Shown piece after piece: positions 35,617-45,289 of a stretch of DNA of 64,000 nt (positions are counted from its first letter, which is position 1; each line of letters opens with the position of its first letter). Made by a program: the position numbers and the translations under genes. Under the pieces are notes generated by a model. It did no database searches. It was not told where the DNA came from and worked only from the letters and a program-made list of their open reading frames with translations. The DNA is from Arthrobacter sp. (GTDB lineage Bacteria > Actinomycetota > Actinomycetes > Actinomycetales > Micrococcaceae). The stretch lies in the NCBI RefSeq assembly GCF_031179385.1, contig NZ_JAPSHV010000003.1, positions 25,378 to 89,377 of the forward strand. The letters run 5' to 3'.

Positions 35617-36519
35617 TCAGCTCTGGACGCCCACCGGATCAGCCGCGAGCGGCTGGTTGTCGATGAGCCGAACACTCCCTACGCGGGCGGCGATAAGTGC
35701 CAGTCCGTCACCTGTGAAGGGCGTGTCCCGGCAGTTGAAGGCGAGCGGCTCCAGTGTTTCCGGATCCACCACCTCGAAATATTCCAGCTTCACCAGTGGC
35801 TGGCTTTCAACCAGCGCGACGGCGGAGTCCAGGTCGAGCGGCTCACACCGGGAGGCTCGCTCGGCCAGGAGCCGCAACGCGCGAGACAGGACGAGGGCGG
35901 CCTCTGATTCTGCCGTACTCAGGAACCGGTTACGGCTTGAGAGCGCCAGCCCTTCTGCGGAGCGGACGGTAGGGACCGCCCGGATCTCCGCGGCGAAGTT
36001 GAGGTCACGTGCCATCCTGCGGATCAGGGCTAGCTGCTGGGCATCCTTCTGCCCGAAATACGCTCGATATCGGACATCAGCCGCGGGCCATGCCAGATGC
36101 AGCAATTTGGCGACAACAGTCAGCATGCCGTCGAAATGTCCCGGCCGGAACTCGCCCTCGAATCTCTCACCGAGCAGACCGGCAGACAGCCGGACCAGCG
36201 GCTGGCCGCCGGGATACATCTCTTCCGGTGATGGAGCGAAGATCAGGTCAACCCCGCAGTCTCCCAAAAGTTCGGCATCGGCTTCAAGCGTCCGCGGGTA
36301 GCGGTCAAGGTCGTTCGGATCACCGAACTGCAGCGGGTTCACGAAAATGGTGGCCACAACGACGTCGTTCTCTTCCCGCGCGGCGCGGGCAAGCGCCGCG
36401 TGACCCTCATGCAGGGCGCCCATGGTGGGAACGAGTCCAAGGCTGCGGCCGCCGGACGTCAGCAACTCGATGGTCGCCGCACGGAGTTCGGCTGCGGTGG
36501 AGATGATTCGTGGGCTCAT
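35617..36519 (-). CDS. panC: Pantothenate synthetase
   Basis: A 300-residue enzyme that joins pantoate and beta-alanine with ATP to make pantothenate. The nucleotidyltransferase HxGH motif is His37-Glu-Gly-His40 in [11 protein letters not shown]; the KMSKS-like segment appears as [10 protein letters not shown]. The start overlaps the DUF2520 gene stop (ATGA). In mycobacteria panD and a coaX-type gene follow panC, but here lysS comes next, so aspartate decarboxylase must be elsewhere or missing. Confidence 0.96.
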   Translation of the reverse strand: MSPRIISTAAELRAATIELLTSGGRSLGLVPTMGALHEGHAALARAAREENDVVVATIFVNPLQFGDPNDLDRYPRTLEADAELLGDCGVDLIFAPSPEEMYPGGQPLVRLSAGLLGERFEGEFRPGHFDGMLTVVAKLLHLAWPAADVRYRAYFGQKDAQQLALIRRMARDLNFAAEIRAVPTVRSAEGLALSSRNRFLSTAESEAALVLSRALRLLAERASRCEPLDLDSAVALVESQPLVKLEYFEVVDPETLEPLAFNCRDTPFTGDGLALIAARVGSVRLIDNQPLAADPVGVQS

Positions 36520-37460
36520 TCGGTTCCTTTCTGCCAGGACGATGTGAGGGCGTCGGTGATCGCCCGTGCCTGGTCGGCGCTGAGCAGGCCTCGATCAACC
36601 GCGCGGCGGGCGGTCACCTCGGCGAGCCTGATGTATGCGAGATGGATGTCTTCCGGCACGTCTGTGAGGGCTGCCGCGTGGGCTGCGACCGTTCCGGCGT
36701 CACCGCGCGCGACAGGTCCGGTCAGCGCACCCTCACCGCCGGCGAGGGCGTTCTCGAGCGAGGCCCGCATCAGGGGTCCGAGGAGCCGGTCCGGCCGCTC
36801 CACTCCTATGCTCGTGAGCAACTGGGTGGACTGCGCGGCGAGGGTTACCAGGTGGTTCGAGGCGTGCGCCAGCGCAGCGTGGTACACAACCCGGTCCTCC
36901 TCCTCGATGACCACAGGCTCTGCTCCCATCTCGACCACGAGCGCCTGCGCCACCGGGAGTATCGCGGCCGGTGCCGTGACGCCGAACGTGCAGTCAGGCA
37001 ACCGTGTGAGGTCCAGGCTCATACCGGTGAAAGTCATCGCCGGATGGAGGGCGAGCGGGATGGCGCCCAGGGCGCGCGCAGATTCGAGGACGGCCGTGCC
37101 GAACCGGCCGGAGGTGTGAGCGACGAGCTGCCCCGGCTGCCAGGCACCGACCGCGGCGAGGCCGGAAACGAGTTCCGGGAGGGCGTCGTCGGGCACTGCC
37201 AGTAAAACGAGTTCAGCGCGCTCCACGATCGCTGGAATCTCAAGCACCGGGACGCCGGGAAGCAGGTTCTCCGCCCGCTCGCGGCTGGCTTCCGAAACTG
37301 CCGAAACGCCGACGACGGCGTGCTCAGCCGCGCGGAGAGCAGCCCCCAGTACTGCTCCCACCCGGCCTGCGCCGATGACCCCGACCCCAAGGCGGCCTGG
37401 CTTCCGGCGCGGCTTCTGCGAGCGGGAATCGGGACGGCCCGGAAATTCAGGAACGCTCAT
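36516..37460 (-). CDS. Rossmann-like DUF2520 protein
   Basis: A 314-residue putative NAD(P)-dependent dehydrogenase. The N-terminal Rossmann fold has [20 protein letters not shown] (about residues 24-43); the C-terminal helical DUF2520 domain includes [15 protein letters not shown]. It resembles ketopantoate reductase and related 6-phosphogluconate-type enzymes. Position directly before panC suggests a role in pantoate supply, but this is not proven for the family. The ATG at 37460 has AGGAGG 9 nt upstream and overlaps the PH-domain gene end by 14 nt. Confidence 0.85.
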   Translation of the reverse strand: MSVPEFPGRPDSRSQKPRRKPGRLGVGVIGAGRVGAVLGAALRAAEHAVVGVSAVSEASRERAENLLPGVPVLEIPAIVERAELVLLAVPDDALPELVSGLAAVGAWQPGQLVAHTSGRFGTAVLESARALGAIPLALHPAMTFTGMSLDLTRLPDCTFGVTAPAAILPVAQALVVEMGAEPVVIEEEDRVVYHAALAHASNHLVTLAAQSTQLLTSIGVERPDRLLGPLMRASLENALAGGEGALTGPVARGDAGTVAAHAAALTDVPEDIHLAYIRLAEVTARRAVDRGLLSADQARAITDALTSSWQKGTE

Positions 37461-38985
37461 GTGCTGGACCCTCCTGGTAGGTCGGCGGCGGAGGCATGAC
37501 GGGAGTTTCGGGTGGAACGTTCGGTTCTGCGGCGATCTCCTCGGCCGGCACCGGCCGCATCCACTGCTCCGGGACACTGCGCCTGCGGGCCTCCGCGGCC
37601 CGGGAGGCCTGCTCATGGAAGAGTCGCCAGGCATCCTCCGCGGCGATCTGCTGCACACGGGGAGCTACCGGTCCCGGCGTGGTGTGGAAGATGAGGTCAG
37701 CGACGCCGAACCTGCGTGCCAGCGGTCCCTGGTGCAGTGCCAGCGACTGGGTCCGTTCATGAGGTACGACGGCGAGCTGCCGCCACCAGGCGCCGGACCG
37801 GGCCAACAACGCGGTGTCCGTCACGGCCACACCATTTCGCCGCCAGGCCAGCGGGGCAATCAGGCGGGCCCGCTTGGGAGTGGTGATGAAACCGGCGTCG
37901 GAATCCCGTCCGGCGAGACCGGCGGAAAAGACCTCAACCGGAGAACCCGTTCCGGGATCGGGGAGCACAAGCGCCATCACCTGGAGGACCTCGTCGAGCG
38001 TTCCCACTGGCAGGAGCGTTGCCCGTGCCTGCGCCTCGCCACTGACGGAAGCACCATATCCGGCGACGTTCACGGTGACCTTGTACCAGCCCTTGAGGCG
38101 CCATAGCGGTGATTGCACCACGCCTACCGCCTGCACACGCCCGGGCGGCACGGTTTGGGTCCGCGTGTCGAGGAGACCGTAGCGGATCCGGATCCCGTCC
38201 GGCGAGATGGCCGCCCGGAAGTTGAAGCCGGTGTTCAGGACGTTCCAGTAGCCGCCAACGACACCGATGAGGATGGGTACGAGAGCTGCAAGCAGTGCGC
38301 CCGTATCAAGCACAACGGCGAAGACCACCACGCCGACCAGTCCGAGCAACACCGCCACCGTATTGCCCGAGAGGACCGCCGACCCGATGACCCGCGCCGG
38401 CGTGAGGGCGAGCACCTCCCGTTCCGGCGCTTCGGGAATGTCCTGCGGATGCTCGGGGTCCACGACAATTCCTGCCGCACGGGCAAGGATCGTGGCGCGG
38501 AGTTTCTCGGCCTCACCCAATCTGAGGAAGGAGAGCCGCACTGCCGATTCGCCGGCGTCGGCCACATCGAACTTCAGCTCCGCGAGCCCGAAAACCCGCG
38601 CGAGAAAGGGCTGGACGACGTCGATGGCCTGGACCCTGTCCAGGCGCGCCTGCCGGTGCTGGCGGAAGATGACGCCGGAATTGACCCTCACATGTTCCTC
38701 GGTGACCTGATACCGGGTGTAGAACCAGGAGAGGAAGAAACCCGCAGCGATCAGCAGTACAACGCCGGCCCCGATTGCAACAGCAATGGCCAGGTTGTCG
38801 ACCGATTCTCCCCGGAACCCCCTCGGTTCCCCGATCAGGAGTCCCTCGAACCAGTCCCTTCCCCCGAAAAAGATGAGCGCCGCGATGGCGATCCAGCCGC
38901 GCACCAGCGGCGAGATGATGTGCACCCGCTTCCATTCATCCGGCGAGCCGGACAAGATTGCCGGGTCGGGTTCTGCGTTGCTCAC
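37447..38985 (-). CDS. Membrane protein with bacterial PH domains (YdbT-like)
   Basis: A 512-residue membrane protein with three copies of the bacterial PH-like (bPH2) domain between membrane-segment pairs. Each copy has a text of the form TRYQVTEEHVRVNSGVIFRQ or IRYGLLDTRTQTVPPGRVQA. The last 50 residues are Pro- and Glu-rich. With the smaller partner encoded just upstream it makes a YdbS-YdbT pair. These pairs are known in Bacillus for resistance to a bacteriocin, but their role here is unknown. Confidence 0.85.
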   Translation of the reverse strand: MSNAEPDPAILSGSPDEWKRVHIISPLVRGWIAIAALIFFGGRDWFEGLLIGEPRGFRGESVDNLAIAVAIGAGVVLLIAAGFFLSWFYTRYQVTEEHVRVNSGVIFRQHRQARLDRVQAIDVVQPFLARVFGLAELKFDVADAGESAVRLSFLRLGEAEKLRATILARAAGIVVDPEHPQDIPEAPEREVLALTPARVIGSAVLSGNTVAVLLGLVGVVVFAVVLDTGALLAALVPILIGVVGGYWNVLNTGFNFRAAISPDGIRIRYGLLDTRTQTVPPGRVQAVGVVQSPLWRLKGWYKVTVNVAGYGASVSGEAQARATLLPVGTLDEVLQVMALVLPDPGTGSPVEVFSAGLAGRDSDAGFITTPKRARLIAPLAWRRNGVAVTDTALLARSGAWWRQLAVVPHERTQSLALHQGPLARRFGVADLIFHTTPGPVAPRVQQIAAEDAWRLFHEQASRAAEARRRSVPEQWMRPVPAEEIAAEPNVPPETPVMPPPPTYQEGPAHERS

Positions 38986-39494
38986 AGTCCAGCCAGTTTC
39001 GCTTCACCGCGTGCTGAGAGCTGCTCGCGCAGACGTGCTCCCTCGCTTGAAGGAAGCCCGGGGATCTCAGCGTTGGTGCCCGGGGATGCGGTGTGCAGCT
39101 TGAGGGTGCACAGCCCGAGGGCGCGTTCGATCGGCCCGACCGCGACATCCACGTACTGCATGCGGCCGTAGGGAACGACCATGGTGCGCTGGAAGAAGAT
39201 TCCGCTGCGGATCAACAGATCCTCGTTGCGCTCGGCGTAACCGATGGCCCGCACCTGCCTCGGCAGCAGGAGTCCGCGCCAGGCGGCAAAGATGACGACG
39301 ACGGCAGGCAGCAGCCATGCGAGCAGCAACGGAAGCCGCGGGAGGACACCGGTCAGCAACAGGATGAGCGGCACTGAGAAAATAGCCAGGAAAATGAAGC
39401 TGCCGATTGCCCACCCCGCGAGGCGCACCTTCAGATACTTCGGCGACACCCGCGTCCATTCAATGCCCGCCGGATCTATCGGTTCCCTACGCAT
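38982..39494 (-). CDS. PH-domain membrane protein (YdbS-like)
   Basis: A 170-residue protein with two membrane segments (about residues 25-70) followed by a bPH2 domain (RNEDLLIRSGIFFQRTMVVP). The ATG at 39494 follows GAGGGGGAG and overlaps the DUF3180 gene end by 8 nt; the stop overlaps the next gene start by 4 nt. It is the small partner of the YdbT-like protein. Confidence 0.85.
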   Translation of the reverse strand: MRREPIDPAGIEWTRVSPKYLKVRLAGWAIGSFIFLAIFSVPLILLLTGVLPRLPLLLAWLLPAVVVIFAAWRGLLLPRQVRAIGYAERNEDLLIRSGIFFQRTMVVPYGRMQYVDVAVGPIERALGLCTLKLHTASPGTNAEIPGLPSSEGARLREQLSARGEAKLAGL

Positions 39495-39978
39495 ACTCCC
39501 CCTCGCCGCTCTCCCGGGACGTGCCTGATCCGGCCTCGTCATCCGGGGGCAGCTTGCAGAAACTCTCTACGATCAATCCTGTTCCGATCATGACTATGCC
39601 ACCGGCGATCAACGCCAGCGAACCCCACACCGGACCGAGGTTGCTTCGCACGCCTACCAGGATCAGCTGGTCTGCGAGGATGCCGACGTGCCATCCCGTG
39701 GTCAGCGCTCCCGCATAGGCGGTTGCCTGGGCCAGCACCACCGTGCGGGCCGCCAGAATCGGGTTCAGTACCCGGTTGCGGTTGCCCGAGCGCCAACGCC
39801 TCACCCTGAACCCGAACACCAGCGTCACGGCGACGACTGCGGCGATTGTGAGGAGGGAGCTGAGCGGAAGCGACGGCGTGGGATAGCCGTTCCTGGTGGC
39901 CCACCAGTTGATCAGCCACCCCGCGGCGCCGAACACGAGGCCGATAAGAAAAAGCCAACCTATTCGGATTGATCCCAC
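39487..39978 (-). CDS. DUF3180 membrane protein
   Basis: A 163-residue protein with four predicted membrane segments. After the first pair, the loop RVRRWRSGNRNRVLNPILAA is followed by the AARTVVLAQATAYAGALTTGW stretch, with Tyr and Gly-rich helices, typical of DUF3180. It is found next to folK in most actinobacteria; function unknown. I chose the GTG at 39978, 8 nt after the folK stop, with GAGGGGGC further upstream; longer starts would run into folK. Confidence 0.85.
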   Translation of the reverse strand: MGSIRIGWLFLIGLVFGAAGWLINWWATRNGYPTPSLPLSSLLTIAAVVAVTLVFGFRVRRWRSGNRNRVLNPILAARTVVLAQATAYAGALTTGWHVGILADQLILVGVRSNLGPVWGSLALIAGGIVMIGTGLIVESFCKLPPDDEAGSGTSRESGEGEYA

Positions 39979-39986
39979 TGGTTTGT

Positions 39987-40481
39987 TCAGGCCCCCTCGA
40001 ACGGTATGAGCCCGGGGAGGTCCTCCGCCTGTTCCGCCAACTCGGTGACAGGCCGCCCGGAAAGGGTTGCGGTTCCGTCCATCCACGCCCAGGGTTGCAG
40101 GACGAACGCCCGCTCAGCCGCCCGGGGATGCGGCAGCGTCAGCCTCTCATCTTCCAGCACGAGGTCACCGTAGGTGATGATGTCCACGTCGAGCGTCCTG
40201 GGACCCCACCGTACGATTCGCACCCGGTGGTGTTTGTTTTCCACTGCCTGGCAGTGGTCGAGCAGTTCATATGGCCCGAGATCGGTTTCGATCTCGACCA
40301 CCATGTTGAGGTAGTCGGGCTGCTCCGGACCGCCGACCGCTTTGGTCTGCACGATCGGCGAGACTTCCCGCAACCGGACGTTCGGGGAATCGACAAGGTC
40401 AGCAACGGCGAGGGAGAGGGTGTCCCGGCTTTCCCCGAGGTTGCTGCCCAGCGCGAGTATTGCCCGCACCGTACCGCTCAT
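39987..40481 (-). CDS. folK: HPPK, folate biosynthesis
   Basis: A 164-residue 6-hydroxymethyl-7,8-dihydropterin pyrophosphokinase, which transfers pyrophosphate from ATP to the pterin before the FolP step. Motifs: ALGSNLGES at the N-terminus, the pterin loop, and the signature RWGPRTLDVDIITYGD with HPR in LTLPHPRAAERAFVL. The start overlaps the folB stop (ATGA). Confidence 0.96.
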   Translation of the reverse strand: MSGTVRAILALGSNLGESRDTLSLAVADLVDSPNVRLREVSPIVQTKAVGGPEQPDYLNMVVEIETDLGPYELLDHCQAVENKHHRVRIVRWGPRTLDVDIITYGDLVLEDERLTLPHPRAAERAFVLQPWAWMDGTATLSGRPVTELAEQAEDLPGLIPFEGA

Positions 40482-40861
40482 GTGCGCTCCCGATAGATCG
40501 AGACCGCAACGTCCCCGAACGGAACCTCGATGGGTGCCTTCGGCTTGTGAACGGTGACTTCAACGGCTTCCACGGCGAAGGTTGCCAGAACGGAGGAAGC
40601 GATGCGCTCTGCAAGAGACTCGATCAAATCGAGCGGCTCGCCGGTGATGAGCTCCACGATCTGCTCGGCCAGCTCCCCGTAATGAGCGGTTTTGGTGAGG
40701 TCATCGCTCTGCCCCGCGGGCCGCAGGTCAAGATGAAGTACGACGTCGACAACGAAGGGCTGCCCATCGCGCCGCTCATGCTCGAAAACGCCATGATGGC
40801 CGACGGCGGTGATACCCGTCAGGGTGATTGTGTCCTGCCGCGCGGGCAGGCTGGGCGCCAT
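40478..40861 (-). CDS. folB: Dihydroneopterin aldolase
   Basis: A 127-residue aldolase converting dihydroneopterin to hydroxymethyl-dihydropterin. It shows the substrate segment AVGHHGVFEHERRDGQPFVV, the EQIVELIT core with Glu, and the catalytic Lys in HKPKAPI near the C-terminus. It lies 6 nt after the folP stop and overlaps folK. Confidence 0.95.
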   Translation of the reverse strand: MAPSLPARQDTITLTGITAVGHHGVFEHERRDGQPFVVDVVLHLDLRPAGQSDDLTKTAHYGELAEQIVELITGEPLDLIESLAERIASSVLATFAVEAVEVTVHKPKAPIEVPFGDVAVSIYRERT

Positions 40862-40867
40862 AGCCGC

Positions 40868-41773
40868 CTACCTGGTCCAGGCTGCGGCGACCTTGACCGC
40901 ATCCAGGTTCGCCGCGACGTCGTGCACGCGGACGCACCATGCGCCGTGGGCGGCAGCGAGGGCGGTGACCGCAATGCTGGCGCTGTCGCGTTCCGACGGA
41001 GGGGCCGCTTTGCCCGCCGAACTGAGCAGCGAGCCGAGGAAGCGCTTGCGGGAGGCGCCGACGAGGATGCGATGGCCGAGGACTTCCAACCGTTCCAGCG
41101 AACCCAGCAGCGCCCAGTTGTGGCTGTCGTTCTTGGCGAAGCCGATTCCGGGATCGACGATGATCTGCTCCTGCGATACTCCGGCGGCGTAGAACTTCTC
41201 CCGGATGTTGGTGAGCTCTGTAATCACGTCGTCAACGACGTCGTCGTAGTTGGCGAATGTCGCCATGGTCTGCGGGTTGCCGCGCTGGTGCATCAGGACG
41301 TAGTGGACACCGCGTTCGGCCACGAGGTCGGGCATCTCCGGATCGAATTCCAGCCCGGAGACGTCGTTGATGATGGCCGCGCCGGCCTCGATTGCCTTCG
41401 CTGCGGTGGACGCGTTCATAGTGTCGACGCTGACGAGCGCGCCGGCCTTCACGAGGGTTGAGATGACAGGGATGATGCGCTTCTGTTCGTCTTCGGCCGA
41501 GATGCGATCAGCGTTCGGACGGGTGGATTCCCCACCAACGTCCACGATGTCGGCTCCCGCGTAGTGCATGCGGAGACCCTCTGCAATGGCGTCATCCGCT
41601 GTCGCGAACTTGCCTCCGTCACTGAAGGAATCGGGGGTGACATTGAGAATCCCCATCACCAGCGACCGATCGGTAGGCAGATCCGCGAAGGACTTGCGGA
41701 CCCGGGTCGGACGCAGGACTGGAATGGGCGAAGTTGCCGGTCCGGTTCCTGGAGCTGCCGCGAGTGAATCCAT
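40868..41773 (-). CDS. folP: Dihydropteroate synthase
   Basis: A 301-residue TIM-barrel enzyme that condenses the pterin pyrophosphate with p-aminobenzoate, the target of sulfonamides. Signatures: LVMGILNVTPDSFSDGG, VDVGGESTRPNA, IVDPGIGFAKN, and the C-terminal RVHDVAAN. The ATG at 41773 gives a short N-terminal tail of about 37 residues; the frame is open 147 nt further upstream, into folE, but without support. Confidence 0.96.
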   Translation of the reverse strand: MDSLAAAPGTGPATSPIPVLRPTRVRKSFADLPTDRSLVMGILNVTPDSFSDGGKFATADDAIAEGLRMHYAGADIVDVGGESTRPNADRISAEDEQKRIIPVISTLVKAGALVSVDTMNASTAAKAIEAGAAIINDVSGLEFDPEMPDLVAERGVHYVLMHQRGNPQTMATFANYDDVVDDVITELTNIREKFYAAGVSQEQIIVDPGIGFAKNDSHNWALLGSLERLEVLGHRILVGASRKRFLGSLLSSAGKAAPPSERDSASIAVTALAAAHGAWCVRVHDVAANLDAVKVAAAWTR

Positions 41774-41787
41774 GAAGTTGCTGTGTC

Positions 41788-42405
41788 CTATCTTCCGAGT
41801 ATCAGGCTCATGGCCTCGGCCCGTGTGGCGGCGTCCCGCACCTGCCCACGCACCGCCGAGGTGACCGTTTTTGCTCCTGGCTTGCGGATCCCCCGCATTG
41901 ACATGCACATGTGCTCGCACTCGATGACTACTATGGCGCCCTTTGGTTGCAGGTACTCCATCAGCGCATCAACGATCTGCGTGGTGAGGCGTTCCTGAAC
42001 CTGCGGCCGCCTCGCGAAGATTTCCACCAGTCGCGCCAGCTTGCTCAGACCGGTGACCTTGCCGTCATCAGAGGGGATGTACCCGATGTGGGCTGACCCG
42101 TGGAATGGTACTAGGTGATGCTCGCAGGTCGAGTAGAACGGGATGTCCTTGACCAGGACAAGTTCTTCGTGATCGATGTCGAAGGTTGTCGACAGGATGT
42201 CTTTCGGGTCCTGATGGATACCGGCGAAAAACTCGGCGTAAGCCCGGGCCACCCGCTTCGGGGTGTCCAGCAGTCCATCCCGAAGCGGATCCTCACCGAT
42301 CGCCGCAAGGATCTCACGGACCGCTCGCTCGATTCTCGGCTGATCTACCGTGGAACCACTGGCCGCCAGCGCGGCATCAACCATCTCATCGTCAAAATCG
42401 GTCAC
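41788..42405 (-). CDS. folE: GTP cyclohydrolase I
   Basis: A 205-residue enzyme making dihydroneopterin triphosphate from GTP, the first step of folate synthesis. Zinc ligands are in [10 protein letters not shown] (Cys, His) and in the later [10 protein letters not shown] (Cys). The signature [19 protein letters not shown] is intact. It lies 43 nt after ftsH and 14 nt before folP, heading the folE-folP-folB-folK set. Confidence 0.96.
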   Translation of the reverse strand: MTDFDDEMVDAALAASGSTVDQPRIERAVREILAAIGEDPLRDGLLDTPKRVARAYAEFFAGIHQDPKDILSTTFDIDHEELVLVKDIPFYSTCEHHLVPFHGSAHIGYIPSDDGKVTGLSKLARLVEIFARRPQVQERLTTQIVDALMEYLQPKGAIVVIECEHMCMSMRGIRKPGAKTVTSAVRGQVRDAATRAEAMSLILGR

Positions 42406-42448
42406 GCCAAGAATCCTATCCCGGCCCGTGTGGCCGTCCCGCTAGTCG

Positions 42449-44548
42449 TTACGAGGCTTGACCGGGCCCCTGTGGGCGGTCGGCACCGGTATTTCCGGTT
42501 GTTCCGCCCTTGTCCTGCGGTTCGGTTTCGGGTTCCGGCAGCCCATCACCGGTGACGTCGAAGTCAGCCGGGAGGTTTGCGTCGGCGATTTGGTCCTGCG
42601 GTGACACGCTCTCCGGATCCGGTTCGCCGGCAGCCTCGGCTTCCTCACGCTCGCGGGGGGTGACCACCGGGGGCAGCGAATGCACGGGCCGACTGTCCTT
42701 CGACAGCCAGATGCTGCGTGCGTCCCGCTTGCGGATGTCGGCGAAGACCTCTGCGATTTCTGCCTGATTCAGCGTCTCCCGTTCAAGCAGTTCGAGAGCC
42801 AGCCGGTCCAGGACGTCACGGTTCTCGGTGAGGATCGCGTACGCCTCGTCGTGAGCATTGTCGACGAGGCGGCGCACCTCTTCGTCGACGATGTAGGCGA
42901 TGTGATCGGAGTAGTTGCGCTCGTGGCTCATGTCGCGGCCCAGGAACGGCTCGCCGCCGCCCTGCCCGAGCTTCACGGCACCGATGCGCTCGCTCATGCC
43001 GTACTGCGTGACCATTTTCCGGGCCGTCGCCGTAGCCTTCTCGATGTCATTGGAAGCACCGGTTGAGGGATCGTGGAAGACGATCTCCTCGGCCACGCGG
43101 CCGCCCATGGCGTACGCCAGCTGGTCGAGCAGCTCGTTTCGCGTGATCGAGTACTTGTCATCGGCGGGCAGCACCATGGTGTAGCCGAGCGCGCGACCGC
43201 GGGGCAGGATGGTCACCTTGGTGACCGGATCCGTGTTGCGCAGGGCGGCAGCAACAAGCGCGTGACCGCCCTCGTGGTAGGCCGTGATCTTCCGCTCCAG
43301 CTCCTTCATGACGCGGCTGCGCTTCTGCGGTCCGGCAATCACCCGGTCAATAGCCTCGTCAAGAGCACGGTCATCGATGAGCTGGGCGTTGGACCGCGCT
43401 GTGAGCAGGGCGGCCTCGTTCAACACGTTCGCAAGGTCGGCACCGGTGAAGCCGGGTGTCTTCTTCGCGACGGACTGAAGGTCGACGCCGGGCGCCATCG
43501 GCTTACCCTTTGAATGAACCTGCAGGATGCGGTGGCGCCCGCCCATGTCCGGAGCCTCGACGCCGATCTGCCGGTCGAACCGGCCCGGTCGCAGCAGCGC
43601 CGGGTCAAGCACGTCGGGGCGGTTGGTCGCCGCGATAAGGATGACGTTGGTGGTCGCGTCGAATCCGTCCATCTCGACCAGGAGCTGGTTCAGGGTCTGC
43701 TCGCGTTCGTCATTGCCGCCGCCCACGCCCGCACCGCGGTGGCGGCCGACGGCGTCGATCTCGTCCACGAAGATGATCGCGGGAGCGTTCGACTTGGCCT
43801 GCTCGAACAGGTCACGGACACGGGAGGCACCGACGCCGACGAACATCTCCACGAAGTCCGAACCGGAAATCGAATAGAAAGGCACTCCTGCCTCACCGGC
43901 AACCGCGCGGGCAAGAAGGGTCTTACCGGTTCCCGGAGGGCCGTACAGAAGGACGCCTTTGGGAATCTTTGCGCCGAGGGCCTGGAACTTTGCAGGCTCC
44001 TGCAGGAATTCCTTGATCTCGTGAAGTTCTTCGACCGCCTCGTCGGCACCGGCTACGTCGTTGAACGTCACCTGCGGCATGTCCTTATTGATGAGCTTGG
44101 CCTTTGACTTGCCGAACTGCATCACCTTGGAGCCACCGCCCTGCATCCTGCTGAGCAGGAACCAGAAGATCACACCAAGGATCAGAATGGGCAGGATCAG
44201 TCCGAGGATGCTGGTGAACCAGTTGTTCTCGACAGGCTGGTCGGTGAAGCCGTCAACCTCGGAGCTGTTGATGGCGTCGACCACATCTTCAGCACGGGCA
44301 GCGCTGAAGAAGAAGGAGATGTTCCGGCCGAGGTCTTCATACTCATCGCGCAGGGTGAGGTCGACGCGCTGTTCGCCGTCGTAAATCTTGGCCTGCTCCA
44401 CTTCATTGCTGGAAAGGAGTTCCAGGCCGACATTGGTGTCGACGCGGGCGCCGCTGGTGTTGAACACGGAAGGCAGGATGACCAGGAGTGCAGCGACAGC
44501 CAGCACGATCCAAAAGATCGGTCCTTTGAAAATGTTCTTGAATTTCAT
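42449..44548 (-). CDS. ftsH: ATP-dependent zinc metalloprotease FtsH
   Basis: A 699-residue membrane AAA+ protease that degrades misfolded and regulatory membrane proteins. Membrane segments lie at about residues 10-28 and 112-133 with the external domain between them. Walker A is GPPGTGKT at 203-210; Walker B, the SRH ([20 protein letters not shown]) and the zinc motif HEGGH follow. The C-terminus has a Pro/Glu/Asp-rich tail of about 70 residues that is longer than in E. coli. No close ribosome site is seen. Confidence 0.97.
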   Translation of the reverse strand: MKFKNIFKGPIFWIVLAVAALLVILPSVFNTSGARVDTNVGLELLSSNEVEQAKIYDGEQRVDLTLRDEYEDLGRNISFFFSAARAEDVVDAINSSEVDGFTDQPVENNWFTSILGLILPILILGVIFWFLLSRMQGGGSKVMQFGKSKAKLINKDMPQVTFNDVAGADEAVEELHEIKEFLQEPAKFQALGAKIPKGVLLYGPPGTGKTLLARAVAGEAGVPFYSISGSDFVEMFVGVGASRVRDLFEQAKSNAPAIIFVDEIDAVGRHRGAGVGGGNDEREQTLNQLLVEMDGFDATTNVILIAATNRPDVLDPALLRPGRFDRQIGVEAPDMGGRHRILQVHSKGKPMAPGVDLQSVAKKTPGFTGADLANVLNEAALLTARSNAQLIDDRALDEAIDRVIAGPQKRSRVMKELERKITAYHEGGHALVAAALRNTDPVTKVTILPRGRALGYTMVLPADDKYSITRNELLDQLAYAMGGRVAEEIVFHDPSTGASNDIEKATATARKMVTQYGMSERIGAVKLGQGGGEPFLGRDMSHERNYSDHIAYIVDEEVRRLVDNAHDEAYAILTENRDVLDRLALELLERETLNQAEIAEVFADIRKRDARSIWLSKDSRPVHSLPPVVTPREREEAEAAGEPDPESVSPQDQIADANLPADFDVTGDGLPEPETEPQDKGGTTGNTGADRPQGPGQAS

Positions 44549-44660
44549 TCAACTCAGGGCTGAGTGCCCTGTCCCTCCTGCTTAACGGCCACGATGGCGC
44601 CCGGTTGTCACGCTGCGCATCCCCAGTGAGGTGCACCCAACGTGCTACCAGCTTTACATT

Positions 44661-44687
44661 CCCTGCAGAATCCACGCGCATGCAGGG
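44661..44687. promoter_or_regulatory. Hairpin between hpt and ftsH
   Basis: CCCTGCA and TGCAGGG form a 7-bp stem with a 13-nt loop in the 174-nt gap. Read on the minus strand it follows hpt and precedes ftsH, without a T-tract. It may be a weak attenuator or a transcript-processing site. Confidence 0.4.
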
Positions 44688-44722
44688 CGGAAAGTTCCCT
44701 CTGGGCGTACAGGACCGCCGTT

Positions 44723-45277
44723 TTACTCGTAGACGTGGGGCGCAAGCGTACCGATGAAGTCCAGGTTGCGGTACTTCTCCGCGAAGTCCAGTCCGTACCC
44801 GACCACGAACTCGTTGGGGATGTCGTAGCCGACGTACTTCACGTCGATGGCGACCTTCGCAGCATCCGGCTTGCGCAGCAGGGTGCAGATTTCCACCGAG
44901 GCGGGCCCACGCGAGAGCAGGTTCGCCTTGAGCCAGGAAAGCGTAAGCCCGGAGTCGATGATGTCCTCGACGATCAGGACATGCTTGCCCATCAGGTCCG
45001 TCTCGAGGTCCTTGAGGATCCGTACGACGCCCGAGGACTGGGTTCCGGAGCCATAGGAGGACACCGCCATCCAGTCCATGGTGATGTGGGAGTGCATGGC
45101 GCGGGCGAGGTCCGCCATGATCATTACGGCGCCCTTCAGCACACCGACGATGAGCACGTCCCGGTCGGAGTAATCGCGGTCAATCTCCGCGGCCAGCTCC
45201 TGCACGCGTTGCTGAATCTCTTCCTTGGTGTAGAGAACGTGCTTGAGGTCCGACTGAACGTCGTTTGAATCCACCAA
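44723..45277 (-). CDS. hpt: Hypoxanthine phosphoribosyltransferase
   Basis: A 184-residue purine-salvage enzyme that joins hypoxanthine or guanine to PRPP. The PRPP-binding motif is [11 protein letters not shown] (residues 100-110). The N-terminal [20 protein letters not shown] contains the pyrophosphate loop, and VDSNDV at the start is preceded by GGGAGC. The gene lies 12 nt after tilS. The tilS-hpt-ftsH order is conserved across Gram-positive bacteria. Confidence 0.95.
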   Translation of the reverse strand: MVDSNDVQSDLKHVLYTKEEIQQRVQELAAEIDRDYSDRDVLIVGVLKGAVMIMADLARAMHSHITMDWMAVSSYGSGTQSSGVVRILKDLETDLMGKHVLIVEDIIDSGLTLSWLKANLLSRGPASVEICTLLRKPDAAKVAIDVKYVGYDIPNEFVVGYGLDFAEKYRNLDFIGTLAPHVYE

Positions 45278-45289
45278 TTGCTCCCGGAT

